Source: DATJHM01 sp035493895 | GTDB lineage: Bacteria; Chloroflexota; Ktedonobacteria; Ktedonobacterales; Ktedonobacteraceae | NCBI GenBank assembly: GCA_035493895.1 | Contig: DATJHM010000040.1 | Coordinates: 1-57,403 of the forward strand | Length of the DNA: 57,403 bases | Direction: 5' to 3' | In this document: positions 8,330 through 16,253 of the stretch, one piece after another | Numbering within the stretch: the first letter of the stretch is position 1 | Layout of the letters: every line of letters starts with the position of its first letter | Translations under genes and position numbers: made by a program | The notes under the pieces: generated by a model | Seen by the model: only the letters and a program-made list of their open reading frames with translations | The model's database searches: none | What the model was told of the DNA's origin: nothing

Positions 8330-9655
8330 TCCTTTTACGGTGGATAGGGTGGCGTGGTCTGTTCCTACGCTATAGGCATATCCATCATGACGCTGGATCG
8401 GCTGACAGTAGCGAGCGCTCACCCCGGCAACCCGCCTGCCTTTGACGCTGATATCGAACGAGCCAGTGGCCTGCGTCAGCACCCGTCCTACATGCCTGCC
8501 TGCTGTTTTGAGGGGTTGGGGAACGACTGCCCGCACGAGATCGCCAGTTTGATACCCATAGTGTCTCTTTTTCCACTGGCGATGCCGCTTGGGGAAGCCG
8601 TACCTGTCCACCCCGCAGCGTTGTCGATTGCCGTATCCAGTGGCCTGAATGAGCAAGGGCTTGATGGCCTTGCCCACCTGGATGACAGGCGGCGTACTCT
8701 GTCCTACGTTGGCCGCATCGAGCCAGTGGGTCTTTTCCAGGCCACGACTCACCCGGTTGAACTTGGTGAGCCCTCCTGAACCGCATTCTACGGGAAGGCC
8801 CGTTTCTTTGAGCCGCTCGAACAAGGTCCACCTCGTACTATTGACGGCTGCGGCATCCTTCAACGGGGCCTTCGCCTGAGCGAGAAGACGCTTGAGCCGA
8901 TCGGGCTTCTTCGCCAGAAACACCGCAACATCCTGGGTGCCCTTCGCCCGATTGCACGCCTCGCACGCAAGGCAGAGATTACTCACCCTGTTGGTTCCCC
9001 CGTTGGCTTTCGCTTGAATGTGCTCAATCTGCAAGGGGAGATCCTTTTTCCCACAATACGAACACGCTCTCCCCCACTTCTCCAGGAGATAGGCACGTAA
9101 TTCGTAGCCAGCCAACGTTCCCTGCTGGTACTCGCACCCCTGGATATCAGGGTTCTCCATTGCTTGCAAATCGAACGTTACCAGTTCCATACTGATCGCC
9201 GTGATTGGGCAACGTGTGCGCAGGCGCTTCATCCAGGTCTCGATAGTGCACACTCGGCTCATCAGGGAAGGGGCAAGCCACCCCTTGGGCCTACGACGAT
9301 TAGCAAAGCGTGGTTGACGATATCTCGTATGGCGTGCTCTTCGGCTGTGACGAATGGCCCGGCGGGAGTCAAGGGCATCCTTGATCGCCTGCCCACGATG
9401 AGACAACTCAGCAGCGAAAAGCACCTGCCCGCTCTGATCGTCCACGAGAGCAATCCCGGTGGTACGGCTGCCGGGATCGAGCTTGAGACGAAGCGGCTGC
9501 ACCTGCGGCTGTTCCACGCTTATCTTGAGTATTAAGGTGAACGGGTAACGCTTGAGCACCGCCGCCTTGCCCGCTTTGAGCAAGAGACGAGCCCGACCGG
9601 GATGAACCGGGTTGAGCGGTTTCTTGTTGGTATCAACGACAAAAACGAAACTCAA
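8306..9655 (-). CDS. iscB: IscB, omega-RNA-guided RuvC/HNH endonuclease
   Basis: 449 residues from a TTG at 9655 with AGGAG 7 bases upstream; a longer frame to 9760 would run into the omega RNA. Domains in order: PLMP domain (VFVVDTNKKPLNPVHPGRAR, residues 4-23); RuvC-I with Asp60 (LDPGSRTTGIAL); arginine-rich bridge helix about 97-122; RuvC-II with Glu157 (ISMELVTFD); HNH domain 187-245 with Cys198, Cys201, Glu211-His212, Cys231 and Cys234; RuvC-III with His310 and Asp313 (HWLDAANVG); then a C-terminal TAM-interacting region. All catalytic residues are intact. IscB is the ancestor group of Cas9 and cleaves double-stranded DNA matching the guide at the 5' end of its omega RNA. The function is known for the family and inferred here. 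Confidence 0.95.
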   Translation of the reverse strand: MSFVFVVDTNKKPLNPVHPGRARLLLKAGKAAVLKRYPFTLILKISVEQPQVQPLRLKLDPGSRTTGIALVDDQSGQVLFAAELSHRGQAIKDALDSRRAIRHSRRARHTRYRQPRFANRRRPKGWLAPSLMSRVCTIETWMKRLRTRCPITAISMELVTFDLQAMENPDIQGCEYQQGTLAGYELRAYLLEKWGRACSYCGKKDLPLQIEHIQAKANGGTNRVSNLCLACEACNRAKGTQDVAVFLAKKPDRLKRLLAQAKAPLKDAAAVNSTRWTLFERLKETGLPVECGSGGLTKFNRVSRGLEKTHWLDAANVGQSTPPVIQVGKAIKPLLIQATGYGNRQRCGVDRYGFPKRHRQWKKRHYGYQTGDLVRAVVPQPLKTAGRHVGRVLTQATGSFDISVKGRRVAGVSARYCQPIQRHDGYAYSVGTDHATLSTVKGGPHSSPA

Positions 9656-9962
9656 TGAACAACTCCTTGTGCTCCCGAAAGAGCCTCCGCTTGCGCGGGT
9701 GATGTTGGCCTCGGTAAAGTTATTGGGCGGCCTATCCTCAAAGCACTTCCTTAGCCCCATAGGGATGTTTAACTTCGAAGTTCGAGAGCGTCACGCTGGC
9801 CGCGCACGCGCCGGTCGGAACTGAAGCACTCCCCAATAACGTAGCCCCAAAGGGCTGAACCTGGTCATGTAGGGCCTGAAAGCTCGTGACCTCCCGCAAA
9901 ACCGTGGGCCTTACGGCAAGCCCCGCGCCTTCAGGCGGGGGGTCATGACAGCATTTATCCTA
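9656..9962 (-). ncRNA. Candidate IscB omega RNA with 5' guide segment
   Basis: About 290 non-coding bases directly upstream of iscB, the known position of omega RNAs. The scaffold starts with a GC-rich hairpin (plus-strand 9921-9942) and contains further GC-rich segments through about 9660, where it abuts the ribosome site. The guide would be the roughly 16-20 bases immediately before that hairpin (about 9943-9962), which comes from host flanking DNA or the element edge. The 5' boundary and the fold were not computed. Confidence 0.75.
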
Positions 9963-10069
9963 TCTTCCTGACAAAAAGAGCTATCTTCTTTATCATACCT
10001 CATAAAGCTCTTCTTGGTACAGGTCTCTCTGACAAAATCTCCTCGCTTGTCCCTTGACCACCCCCTTAC

Positions 10070-10093
10070 GTAGAGGCGCGGCTTGTCTGCGCC
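10070..10093 (-). repeat. Dispersed palindrome family A, half copy
   Basis: These 24 bases are the exact reverse complement of 37309-37332, one arm plus inner flank of the complete palindrome at 37272-37332. The other arm is missing here. Confidence 0.75.
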
Positions 10094-10186
10094 AGGGGAG
10101 AATGATGGATATCTGAAAATATCCCTTGCATATCGAGCAAAAAAAAGTTATGAAATAAATACTACAAATCTATCTGGAGAAAGGAG

Positions 10187-10217
10187 TTGAGCATTTTTTG
10201 TCGTAAAAGATGCTCAA
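10187..10217 (+). promoter_or_regulatory. Inverted repeat just upstream of the flavin oxidase start
   Basis: Perfect 8-base arms TTGAGCAT (10187-10194) and ATGCTCAA (10210-10217) with 15 bases between, ending 11 bases before the ATG. A good ribosome site (AAAGGAG, 10180-10186) lies before the repeat, far from the ATG, so folding of this hairpin could bring it near the start codon. This is inference. Confidence 0.45.
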
Positions 10218-10228
10218 TGCGCTGAGAA

Positions 10229-11401
10229 ATGACTGAGATCCCAACGTATGACGCCCACCATCCCGATGTACTGATCATTGGCGGTGGCGTGCTGGGCTGT
10301 AGCATCGCGTATCATCTGGCTCTGCGTGGCTGCTCTCGCGTGACGCTGGTAGAACGCGATACTCTCGCCAGTGGCTCAACCGCGAAGGGCGCAGGCGGCA
10401 TTCGCCAGCAGTTTTCTGATGAGATGAATATCGCGCTCTCTCGCTATTCAGTACAATTTTTTGAACAATTGCAAGAACATCTCGCTCTTCCGCAGCAGAG
10501 CTTTCAGCAGGCTGGCTATCTCTTCCTCCTCAGAACCGCCGAGGAACTGGCCAGTTATCAGGCGGGCGTGGATTTGCAGCGCAGTCTGGGCGTGCCTGCG
10601 CAACTTCTTTCTCCTCAAGAAATTCAGGCTGTCTGTCCAGGTCTGTCTGTCGACGATCTGCTGGGCGCAACTTTTTGTGCCAGTGATGGCTATGCTTCGC
10701 CTCCACAGGTAGCCAGGGCTTTTGCGCATAAGGCCCGTCAACAGGGGGTCCAGATTCTGGAAGGCGTGGAGGTGCTGGCGCTACAAAAATCGGGCGAGCG
10801 CATCGACGCAGTTGAGACGAGCGCGGGAACCTTCCATCCAGGGAGTGTCGTGTGTTGTGCGGGTGCGTGGAGTGGCGAGATCGGGAAAATGGCAGGTGTG
10901 AATATCCCGATTCAGCCGTTGCCCCGCATGTGTTTCAGATCCGCGCCGTTGCCGACACTTCCCTCCCAACTGCCGATGGTTATCGATGTACATAACTCTT
11001 TTTATTTTCGCCCCGACGGTGACGCTCGCTTCCTCCTGAGCATGAACAGTCCCGAAGCGTACAGCTTCGCGATGACCGTCGATTGGGAGTGGAGTGAAAC
11101 GGTGCTGAAGGAGGCGCGCAGGAGAGTCCCGGCCTTCTCACAACTCGTGATCGAAGAGGGCTGGTCGGGCCTCTACGAAGATTCGCCCGATCACAATGCT
11201 ATTCTTGGCCCTGTACCGGAAATTCCGAATCTTCTTATAGCCGCTGGTTTTAGCGGACATGGCTTCATGCAGAGCCCTGCCGCTGGTCTGGCGCTGAGCG
11301 AATGCGTTCTGGATGGTGGTTCTCATACGCTCGATATTTCCGCCTTTAGTATTGAACGTTTCGCTTCCGGGCAGTTGCGGGCGGAAAGAAATATTATTTA
11401 G
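10229..11401 (+). CDS. FAD-dependent oxidoreductase, DAO family (sarcosine oxidase beta-like)
   Basis: 390 residues. The N-terminal FAD-binding motif is DVLIIGGGVLGCSIAYHLA (about residues 13-31), followed by the acidic ribose-binding VERD and the STAKGAGGIRQQFS segment typical of sarcosine oxidase beta/sarcosine dehydrogenase-like enzymes. The late motif GLYEDSPDHNAILGPVPE and IAAGFSGHGFMQSPAAG complete the DAO fold. Such enzymes oxidise N-methyl or secondary amino acids. An in-frame TGA at 10223 fixes the start at 10229 although the local ribosome site is poor; the inverted repeat just upstream may help. The substrate is unknown; no alpha, gamma or delta sarcosine oxidase subunits are adjacent. 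Confidence 0.88.
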   Translation: MTEIPTYDAHHPDVLIIGGGVLGCSIAYHLALRGCSRVTLVERDTLASGSTAKGAGGIRQQFSDEMNIALSRYSVQFFEQLQEHLALPQQSFQQAGYLFLLRTAEELASYQAGVDLQRSLGVPAQLLSPQEIQAVCPGLSVDDLLGATFCASDGYASPPQVARAFAHKARQQGVQILEGVEVLALQKSGERIDAVETSAGTFHPGSVVCCAGAWSGEIGKMAGVNIPIQPLPRMCFRSAPLPTLPSQLPMVIDVHNSFYFRPDGDARFLLSMNSPEAYSFAMTVDWEWSETVLKEARRRVPAFSQLVIEEGWSGLYEDSPDHNAILGPVPEIPNLLIAAGFSGHGFMQSPAAGLALSECVLDGGSHTLDISAFSIERFASGQLRAERNII

Positions 11402-11473
11402 GATATGCCTGGAAGGTGGTAAATGATCCGTCTTTCATCGTGGTAGAGTTAAGGTCGCAGTCACCAGCCGGGC

Positions 11474-11492
11474 TTTCGGATTTTTTCCGAAA
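11474..11492. terminator. Stem-loop between flavin oxidase and IF-1 paralogue
   Basis: Arms TTTCGGA and TCCGAAA (11474-11480, 11486-11492) around a T-rich loop, flanked by two direct CCGGGCT copies. It lies 3' of two convergent genes and may terminate both; there is no long T run after it. Confidence 0.4.
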
Positions 11493-11515
11493 ACCGGGCT
11501 CTCTTCAGTTGTGTT

Positions 11516-11755
11516 TTAGCGAGGATTATGACCTTCGTTGATGCGCCAGGTGATCCGGCCTTGCGTCAAATCGTAAGGCGAGAGCACAACCCGCACTTTA
11601 TCACCCACAACAATTCGTATATTTGACATCCGCAAACGTCCGGCAGGCACTGCCAGTACCTGATGCTTTTCATCGATTTGTATTTTGAACATGGCATTGG
11701 GAAATACCTCAAGTACTTCCCCAACGACCATAATTTCATCTCTCTCTTTTGGCAT
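11516..11755 (-). CDS. infA: Translation initiation factor IF-1 paralogue
   Basis: 79 residues forming one S1/OB-fold domain. The motifs VVGEVLEVFPNAMFKI, RLRMSNIRIVVGDKV and LSPYDLTQGRITWRI align by eye with the whole length of bacterial IF-1 (about 72 residues). The loop that usually reads HISGKMR is VPAGRLR here, and there is a slightly longer C-terminus. IF-1 binds the ribosomal A site during initiation. It is outside any ribosomal protein cluster, which normally holds infA, so it is probably an extra copy. It is followed 21 bases upstream on the same strand by the pentapeptide gene. Confidence 0.85.
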   Translation of the reverse strand: MPKERDEIMVVGEVLEVFPNAMFKIQIDEKHQVLAVPAGRLRMSNIRIVVGDKVRVVLSPYDLTQGRITWRINEGHNPR

Positions 11756-11776
11756 ACTATCCTTTCTTTGTTGTGC

Positions 11777-12160
11777 TCAGTTCAGCACGGTCTCTTCAAG
11801 AACCGCCTTTTGTAGATTGGTCTCGCTGAGATCCGCGTCGCGCAGGTTTGCCCGATACAACAGCGTCCCATTGAGGTTTGCCCCACACAGATTCGCTCGA
11901 CAAAGATGGGTGCCGCTCAAGTCCGCGCCGCTGAGGTCGGCCTGGCTGAGATTGGCCCTGATCAAGTTGGCCCGATAGAGATCGGCCCAGGTGAAGTCTA
12001 CACCGCTGAGGTTTACCCCGCTCAAGTCGGCATTGCTCAAACATGCCCAGGCTAAATCGGAGCCGCTGAGATCCGGCCGAATATCCGGATGTTCTTGTCT
12101 CCACTGATTCCAGGTATGGACACTTTGTTTGAGAAGGTCAAGCTGTTGCTGATTCGCCAA
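11777..12160 (-). CDS. Pentapeptide-repeat protein
   Basis: 127 residues from a TTG at 12160 preceded by GGAGGT at a 7-base spacing. The family N-terminus (MANQQQLDLLKQSV...WNQWRQEHP) then fits exactly; an ATG at 12196 in the same frame gives a longer, less typical start. From about residue 31 the protein is a run of A(D/N)LXX repeats (ADLSG, ANLIR, ADLYR) forming roughly 16 turns of a right-handed beta-helix. Some pentapeptide proteins mimic DNA and protect gyrase, but most have no known role and no gyrase link is visible here. It precedes the IF-1 paralogue by 21 bases and may share its transcript. Confidence 0.85.
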   Translation of the reverse strand: MANQQQLDLLKQSVHTWNQWRQEHPDIRPDLSGSDLAWACLSNADLSGVNLSGVDFTWADLYRANLIRANLSQADLSGADLSGTHLCRANLCGANLNGTLLYRANLRDADLSETNLQKAVLEETVLN

Positions 12161-12227
12161 TGGATTTACCTCCAAATAGATCTCTGTTACACGCATGATG
12201 ATCCATCCCATTCAGCTCGATTGGCAT
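12138..12227 (-). CDS. Possible 29-residue leader peptide
   Basis: ATG at 12227 with a strong ribosome site (GGAGAGGAG, 4-5 bases away) opens a 29-codon frame starting MPIELNGMDHHACNRD and ending in TGA at 12138-12140. It overlaps the TTG start of the pentapeptide gene by 23 bases in another frame. It could couple translation of the two, or be a chance frame. No homologue is recognised. Confidence 0.4.
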   Translation of the reverse strand: MPIELNGMDHHACNRDLFGGKSIGESATA

Positions 12228-12696
12228 GTCACTCCTCTCCAGACGGGCAAGCAAAAAACACGCTCACTCCCCTCAAAATCGAGCAAGAAGAACATGTTCA
12301 AGCGCTCGTTCGATCTGAAGTGAAGAAGAGATGCGGCTCGCACGGAGTAAGAATGATGAGAAAGAGCACAGAGAGGTGGCGCAGCAAAAGAAGAGGATCG
12401 ATAGCGGCTCTGTTTACACGATAGCCTGCTGGATGTGCAAGGCCAGGAGGCATATCGTGTCTTGCTGCCCATGCTCTGAAACATGTGCTAACACAATTTA
12501 TCTCCTTTCCTCATTGGCTGAATGATCATCCAACCGGAAACAATATAACGGTTTTGTTTGCCGAACAGGTAATGAAAGTATAGCAGCCATCAGCACAAAT
12601 TACAAGAGTTATGCCATGCTTCCACTCCCTCATTTCTTCCTTCCCCGCCAGTGTCTCTTCCCACCAGGCCAATTTACAAGGTATCAATAGAGGAAG
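12228..12696. other. Gene-free stretch
   Basis: About 470 bases without a supported gene. Short minus-strand frames exist but have no ribosome sites, and their composition is not protein-like. No clear promoter or hairpin was noticed. Confidence 0.45.
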
Positions 12697-12748
12697 CCTT
12701 ATGATCCCATGTAGGAGGGGTCTACCGCGCCTACATGGGATCATAAGG
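12697..12748. repeat. Large perfect palindrome after the molybdopterin gene
   Basis: Perfect 19-base arms (12697-12715 and 12730-12748; start CCTTATGATCCC) with a 14-base loop. It lies 12 bases after the stop of the minus-strand molybdopterin oxidoreductase. No T run follows, so it could be an mRNA-stabilising hairpin or a mobile palindrome rather than a classical terminator. Confidence 0.8.
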
Positions 12749-12759
12749 GCAGTTTCTCT

Positions 12760-15018
12760 TTAGCTTCCGACGCTGGCCAGTTCTGGCACCGGTTTGTGTA
12801 TGGGCTCGATTTCGACGATAGCATTGTAATCGGGGACGCCCGCCTGTAAATCGCAGGTGCGACGTCGAATGAGCACGTTACACTCGGGCCAGAATGCCTG
12901 CACCGTGCGTGGCTGGATCTGGTCGATGTGAATGCGACATTCCATGGTCTCGCCGTTGTCGCTTTTCACCTGCACGCGATCACCTTCGTGTACATGCAGG
13001 GCTGCCGCATCTTCAGCCGAGATTAAGAGGCCATCACGTCCAATGCCCGTAACCGTATCTTTATTGGAATGGATCAGACTATTGAACTGTTTGCCGCGTC
13101 TCGTTGCGAGGATGAATTTGCCGGGAGGGAGTTGCATTTCTGGCGGCGTGAGCGCGAAGAAATGTCCCTTGCCATCGGGCGTCTTGAATTGTCCGTCGCG
13201 ATAGAGTATTCGGCCTCCATACTGCAACTGATCGCCCGCTTTGCGCAAGTTCTCGATCCCTTTATAGGTGGGCACGACCTTTGCAATCTCCTCACGAATG
13301 GCCTGGGCGTTGGCGAAAAGAATCTTCTTCTTCTTTTCAGGGAAGACGCGTGCAGCCAGATCCTGGAAAATCTCCCACTCACTGCGCGCCTCGCCAATGC
13401 GTGGACCAGGGATTTCGGGCGAGAAGATCACACGCCGCTCGGTGCTGGTCTCCGTGCCGCCTCCGCGCTGCTCATAGCGCGTCTGTGCGGGCAAGAGCAC
13501 CACGGTATCCGCAGGCTCAACCAGCATCTGCGTGGTCAGATAGATATCCTGATGCACGCGCAACGGCACCTTCTCCAGCGCATCCCGCACATATTGCGGA
13601 TCGGGCAGCACGTCGAGGAAGTTACCTCCGCTGCAATAGAAGATGTCCAGATTGCCATCGTAGGCTGCGTCGAGCATTTCTACCGCACGCATGCCCTTGA
13701 ACGTCGGCACTTCAAAGCCCCAGTGTTCCTGGAACTTCTGGCTGTTTTCAGCATTGACGACCGCTCCTCCTGGCAACTGATCGGGCACGGCCCCGACTTC
13801 AGCGCCGCCCTGCACGCCGCTATGCCCACGGATCGGCACGACCCCACAGTGCTCTTTCCCGAGCCAACCCTGCGAAAGTGCCAGATTGGTAATGGCCTTG
13901 ACGTTCTGCACGCCAAAGGTATGCTGCGTGATGCCCATGCTCCAGACCAGTATGCCCGTACGCGCCGCATGGATCATCTCGGCAAAGCGCATCATCTCCT
14001 CGCGTGACGAACCACTCGAGCGCTCTAACGTCTCCCAGTCCTGCTGTGCCAGCGATGCCTCAACCTCGCCCCAGCCGGTCGTATACGCCTCAATGAATAC
14101 ATGATCGACCCAATCCTGCTCAACTAAATATTTGAGCGTCCCGTTCAAAAAGGCGATATCGCCACCGACGTTGATCTGGTAGAACTCATCCAGAAGCTTC
14201 GTGCCCATCACCGCACTCTCAGGCACCGAGGGCACCCAGTAACGCACCATGCCCGGCTCCCGATAAGGATTCACCATCGCCAGTTTGGTGCCCGCCTTCT
14301 TCGCGTAATAGAGATACTTTGTCGTGACCGGCTGGTTGTTGGCGACATTGCTGCCCAGGAAAACGATCAGATCGGTGCCGATCCAATCGGCATAGGATAC
14401 CGAGGATGCTCCTACCCCGAGCGCTTGCTTCAAGCCCACTGAACTCGGCGAGTGGCAGACACGGGCGGCATTGTCGATATTGTTGGTGCCCATGAAGCGC
14501 GCGGCTTTTTGTGCCACGTAATAGACTTCGTTGGTCAGACCACGCGAGGTCAGATAGAAAGCCAGACGTTCGGATGGTGTGTTGCGTATACGGGTCGCAA
14601 TCAGATCGAGAGCCTCGCCCCATGAGACGCGTGTGAAGCCCGCCTCGCCATGTCGCCGAATCAGCGGATAAGGCAGGCGACCCAGTTTGCGCAACTCAGC
14701 CCCCGAAAGCTGCAAAAGTCCGGGGACATCGTTTTCCAGGCGCTTCCACGGGAGCATAGGCATCGTATTGAGTTGCAACAGATTTAGACGGATCGTACAG
14801 AGGTGAATACCGTCCATCGTCCAGTCATGCATCCCCGTGGTACCCAGCGCACAGCCGTCGCAACATCCTTTCGTGAGGATACGCCAGGCATAGAGAGGGT
14901 GCTGTTTGTTCTGCCAGATGGTCTTAAAAATTTCGCTAAAATGATGGGGTTTGATTTCACCGATGCCAAAGGGTTTCCATCCAGCCCAGAGCGATGGTTT
15001 GAGAAGTGGTTTTGCCAA
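12760..15018 (-). CDS. Molybdopterin oxidoreductase, FdhF/YdeP family
   Basis: 752 residues from a TTG at 15018 that has GGAGGT 7 bases upstream; an ATG at 15033 gives 757 residues. The N-terminus carries KGCCDGCALGTTG, and the molybdopterin domains follow: VSWGEALDLIATRI, RVCHSPSSVGLKQALGVG, DLIVFLGSNVANNQPVT, VWSMGITQHTFG, RGHSGVQGG and the C-terminal dinucleotide-binding domain (RRGKQFNSLIHSNKDTVTG). This pattern matches the FdhF/YdeP group, cytoplasmic bis-MGD enzymes related to formate dehydrogenase H; YdeP is linked to acid resistance in E. coli. The substrate is not established. No fdhD or other maturation gene is adjacent. Its gene ends at a large palindrome. Confidence 0.88.
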   Translation of the reverse strand: MAKPLLKPSLWAGWKPFGIGEIKPHHFSEIFKTIWQNKQHPLYAWRILTKGCCDGCALGTTGMHDWTMDGIHLCTIRLNLLQLNTMPMLPWKRLENDVPGLLQLSGAELRKLGRLPYPLIRRHGEAGFTRVSWGEALDLIATRIRNTPSERLAFYLTSRGLTNEVYYVAQKAARFMGTNNIDNAARVCHSPSSVGLKQALGVGASSVSYADWIGTDLIVFLGSNVANNQPVTTKYLYYAKKAGTKLAMVNPYREPGMVRYWVPSVPESAVMGTKLLDEFYQINVGGDIAFLNGTLKYLVEQDWVDHVFIEAYTTGWGEVEASLAQQDWETLERSSGSSREEMMRFAEMIHAARTGILVWSMGITQHTFGVQNVKAITNLALSQGWLGKEHCGVVPIRGHSGVQGGAEVGAVPDQLPGGAVVNAENSQKFQEHWGFEVPTFKGMRAVEMLDAAYDGNLDIFYCSGGNFLDVLPDPQYVRDALEKVPLRVHQDIYLTTQMLVEPADTVVLLPAQTRYEQRGGGTETSTERRVIFSPEIPGPRIGEARSEWEIFQDLAARVFPEKKKKILFANAQAIREEIAKVVPTYKGIENLRKAGDQLQYGGRILYRDGQFKTPDGKGHFFALTPPEMQLPPGKFILATRRGKQFNSLIHSNKDTVTGIGRDGLLISAEDAAALHVHEGDRVQVKSDNGETMECRIHIDQIQPRTVQAFWPECNVLIRRRTCDLQAGVPDYNAIVEIEPIHKPVPELASVGS

Positions 15019-15591
15019 TGGTGCAACCTCCATGTTACTACCAGGATAACCGACCTGGAGAGCAGGGCAAAATAGACTCTTCTGTGAAAAAACTGGCTGA
15101 GAAAAGGAGGTAGCGAGAAACTATGCTCTTGCTTCAGCGCAAGCCTGAAATCTCTTTAGCCTTTTCTGTCAGCCCTTATATTCGAGTAGAGTTTTTTATA
15201 CATAAAGTATACCATGCATAACGGAAATACACGAGTGCTTACAGAGAGTCAGACAAACTGCCTTCTGCCTGATGGATGCTGCTATGTGCGAATACGAGCA
15301 TAACTGGAAATGGAGAAGGCGCATTTAGTAATTGTTGTGGTAGGGAGAGCAGGAAGAGGGCGTAGAAGGAAGCTATGTCCGGCTCATTGACTGCGACCGT
15401 TGCGCACTATTTTCTATAGACAGTGTATTGCGGCTGAGAGGATCAGCTGCTGGAACGTGCCTCTGGCTCATGCAGTATATTGCCAGAATGATACAACCCT
15501 TTTCAAGTAACTGTAAAGCAGTTGAGCTTTGAAAAGAGTAGAGAGAAATCAGGGCCTTCTCGCAAGGAAAAATTAGCTGCGCCTGAATCGC
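15019..15591. other. Long intergenic region upstream of the molybdopterin gene
   Basis: About 570 bases. Apart from the extended -10 element listed separately there is no supported gene, repeat or terminator. Small frames at its right edge are shadows of the HD gene. Confidence 0.45.
15206..15214 (-). promoter_or_regulatory. Extended -10 element, candidate promoter for molybdopterin gene
   Basis: Minus-strand TGGTATACT is an extended -10 box. No good -35 is seen, which such promoters tolerate. It would give a leader of about 180 bases. Confidence 0.35.
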
Positions 15592-16179
15592 CTATGCATA
15601 TTTTGTTTCATTGAGATGGAATTGCTTATAGTCATAAATGAGAAAATGTTGAGTACGCCACACTGCAAGGGATAAGAGAGGCATCGCCTGTCGTGTGGCC
15701 TCGGCAACGCTACTCGTTTCGCCGTGGCGTTCGAGAATATCGCTGATGCGGGCCTCAAACGTCACTCGTTCTCCTGTCGGACTGGTCGTCATATCACAAT
15801 AGGTCAGGGCGTCCGCTACTGCCGTTTCCTCGCGTGGAAAGCGCGAGAGTGCGGCCCCATAGCCTCGTAAAGCGGCCTCAAAACGGGCACCGGAGTGGTG
15901 CGCAACCAGAGCTGCAAGGCGACTGTGTCCACATGCATAGAGATAGTGCGCCCCATCTAATGGATGAAATCCCGTCTGTTTCAATGCAGGTGCATAGCCG
16001 ATATCATGAAGATAGGCTGCGGCTATGAGGTATGGCTGCTCATCCTCCGCAAGGATAAAAGCAATACGCTGTGCCTGCCTGACAACCCCCTGTACGTGAA
16101 GCCAACGGTTCCCGGTGGCAGCTAAAAGCGTCGTAGCCTGCTCCGCTGCCCAGATGATTAACGGATGATTCGTGTTCAT
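15592..16179 (-). CDS. HD domain metal-dependent phosphohydrolase
   Basis: 195 residues. The metal-binding HD signature is complete: His28 (HVQGV), His58-Asp59 (AAAYLHDIGYAP), a following HPLDGA and ALVAHHSG histidines, then an Asp in VADALTYCDM. Such proteins hydrolyse nucleotides or phosphoesters. The small size and N-terminal position of the HD domain resemble the YqeK/nucleotidase side of the family, but the substrate cannot be assigned. It follows the cupredoxin gene on the same strand by about 75 bases, with no evidence of a functional link. Confidence 0.88.
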   Translation of the reverse strand: MNTNHPLIIWAAEQATTLLAATGNRWLHVQGVVRQAQRIAFILAEDEQPYLIAAAYLHDIGYAPALKQTGFHPLDGAHYLYACGHSRLAALVAHHSGARFEAALRGYGAALSRFPREETAVADALTYCDMTTSPTGERVTFEARISDILERHGETSSVAEATRQAMPLLSLAVWRTQHFLIYDYKQFHLNETKYA

Positions 16180-16253
16180 GGCTCTTCTTCCTCCCCTCTT
16201 CTACTATTGTGACAAAAAATGCGTCAGAACGCAAGAGACCCGTGTATCAGGAA

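Larger units (their letters stand above)
8283..9942 (-). mobile_element. IscB-encoding IS200/IS605-like element (no TnpA)
   Basis: Both ends carry the same 17-base sequence GCCTGAAGGCGCGGGGC in the same orientation (plus-strand positions 8295-8311 and 9920-9936), each part of a GC-rich subterminal hairpin as in IS200/IS605 elements. Between them lie iscB and its omega RNA. No Y1 transposase frame is present, so the copy would depend on a TnpA supplied in trans. No inverted terminal repeats or target duplication are seen, as expected for this family. The exact boundaries are estimates. Confidence 0.75.
9963..10228. other. Intergenic region left of the IscB element
   Basis: No gene is visible. 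It contains a half-copy of repeat family A (10070-10093) and an inverted repeat at 10187-10217, both listed separately. The remainder is AT-rich near 10130-10180. Confidence 0.5.

Noticed and set aside
8306..9760. Start of iscB at 9760
   Set aside because: It would overlap the omega RNA region and the extra N-terminal residues are not family-like; the TTG at 9655 has a good ribosome site and a PLMP-domain start.
12526..12744. 72-residue minus-strand reading frame over the palindrome
   Set aside because: It spans the perfect inverted repeat and has no ribosome site or protein-like composition.
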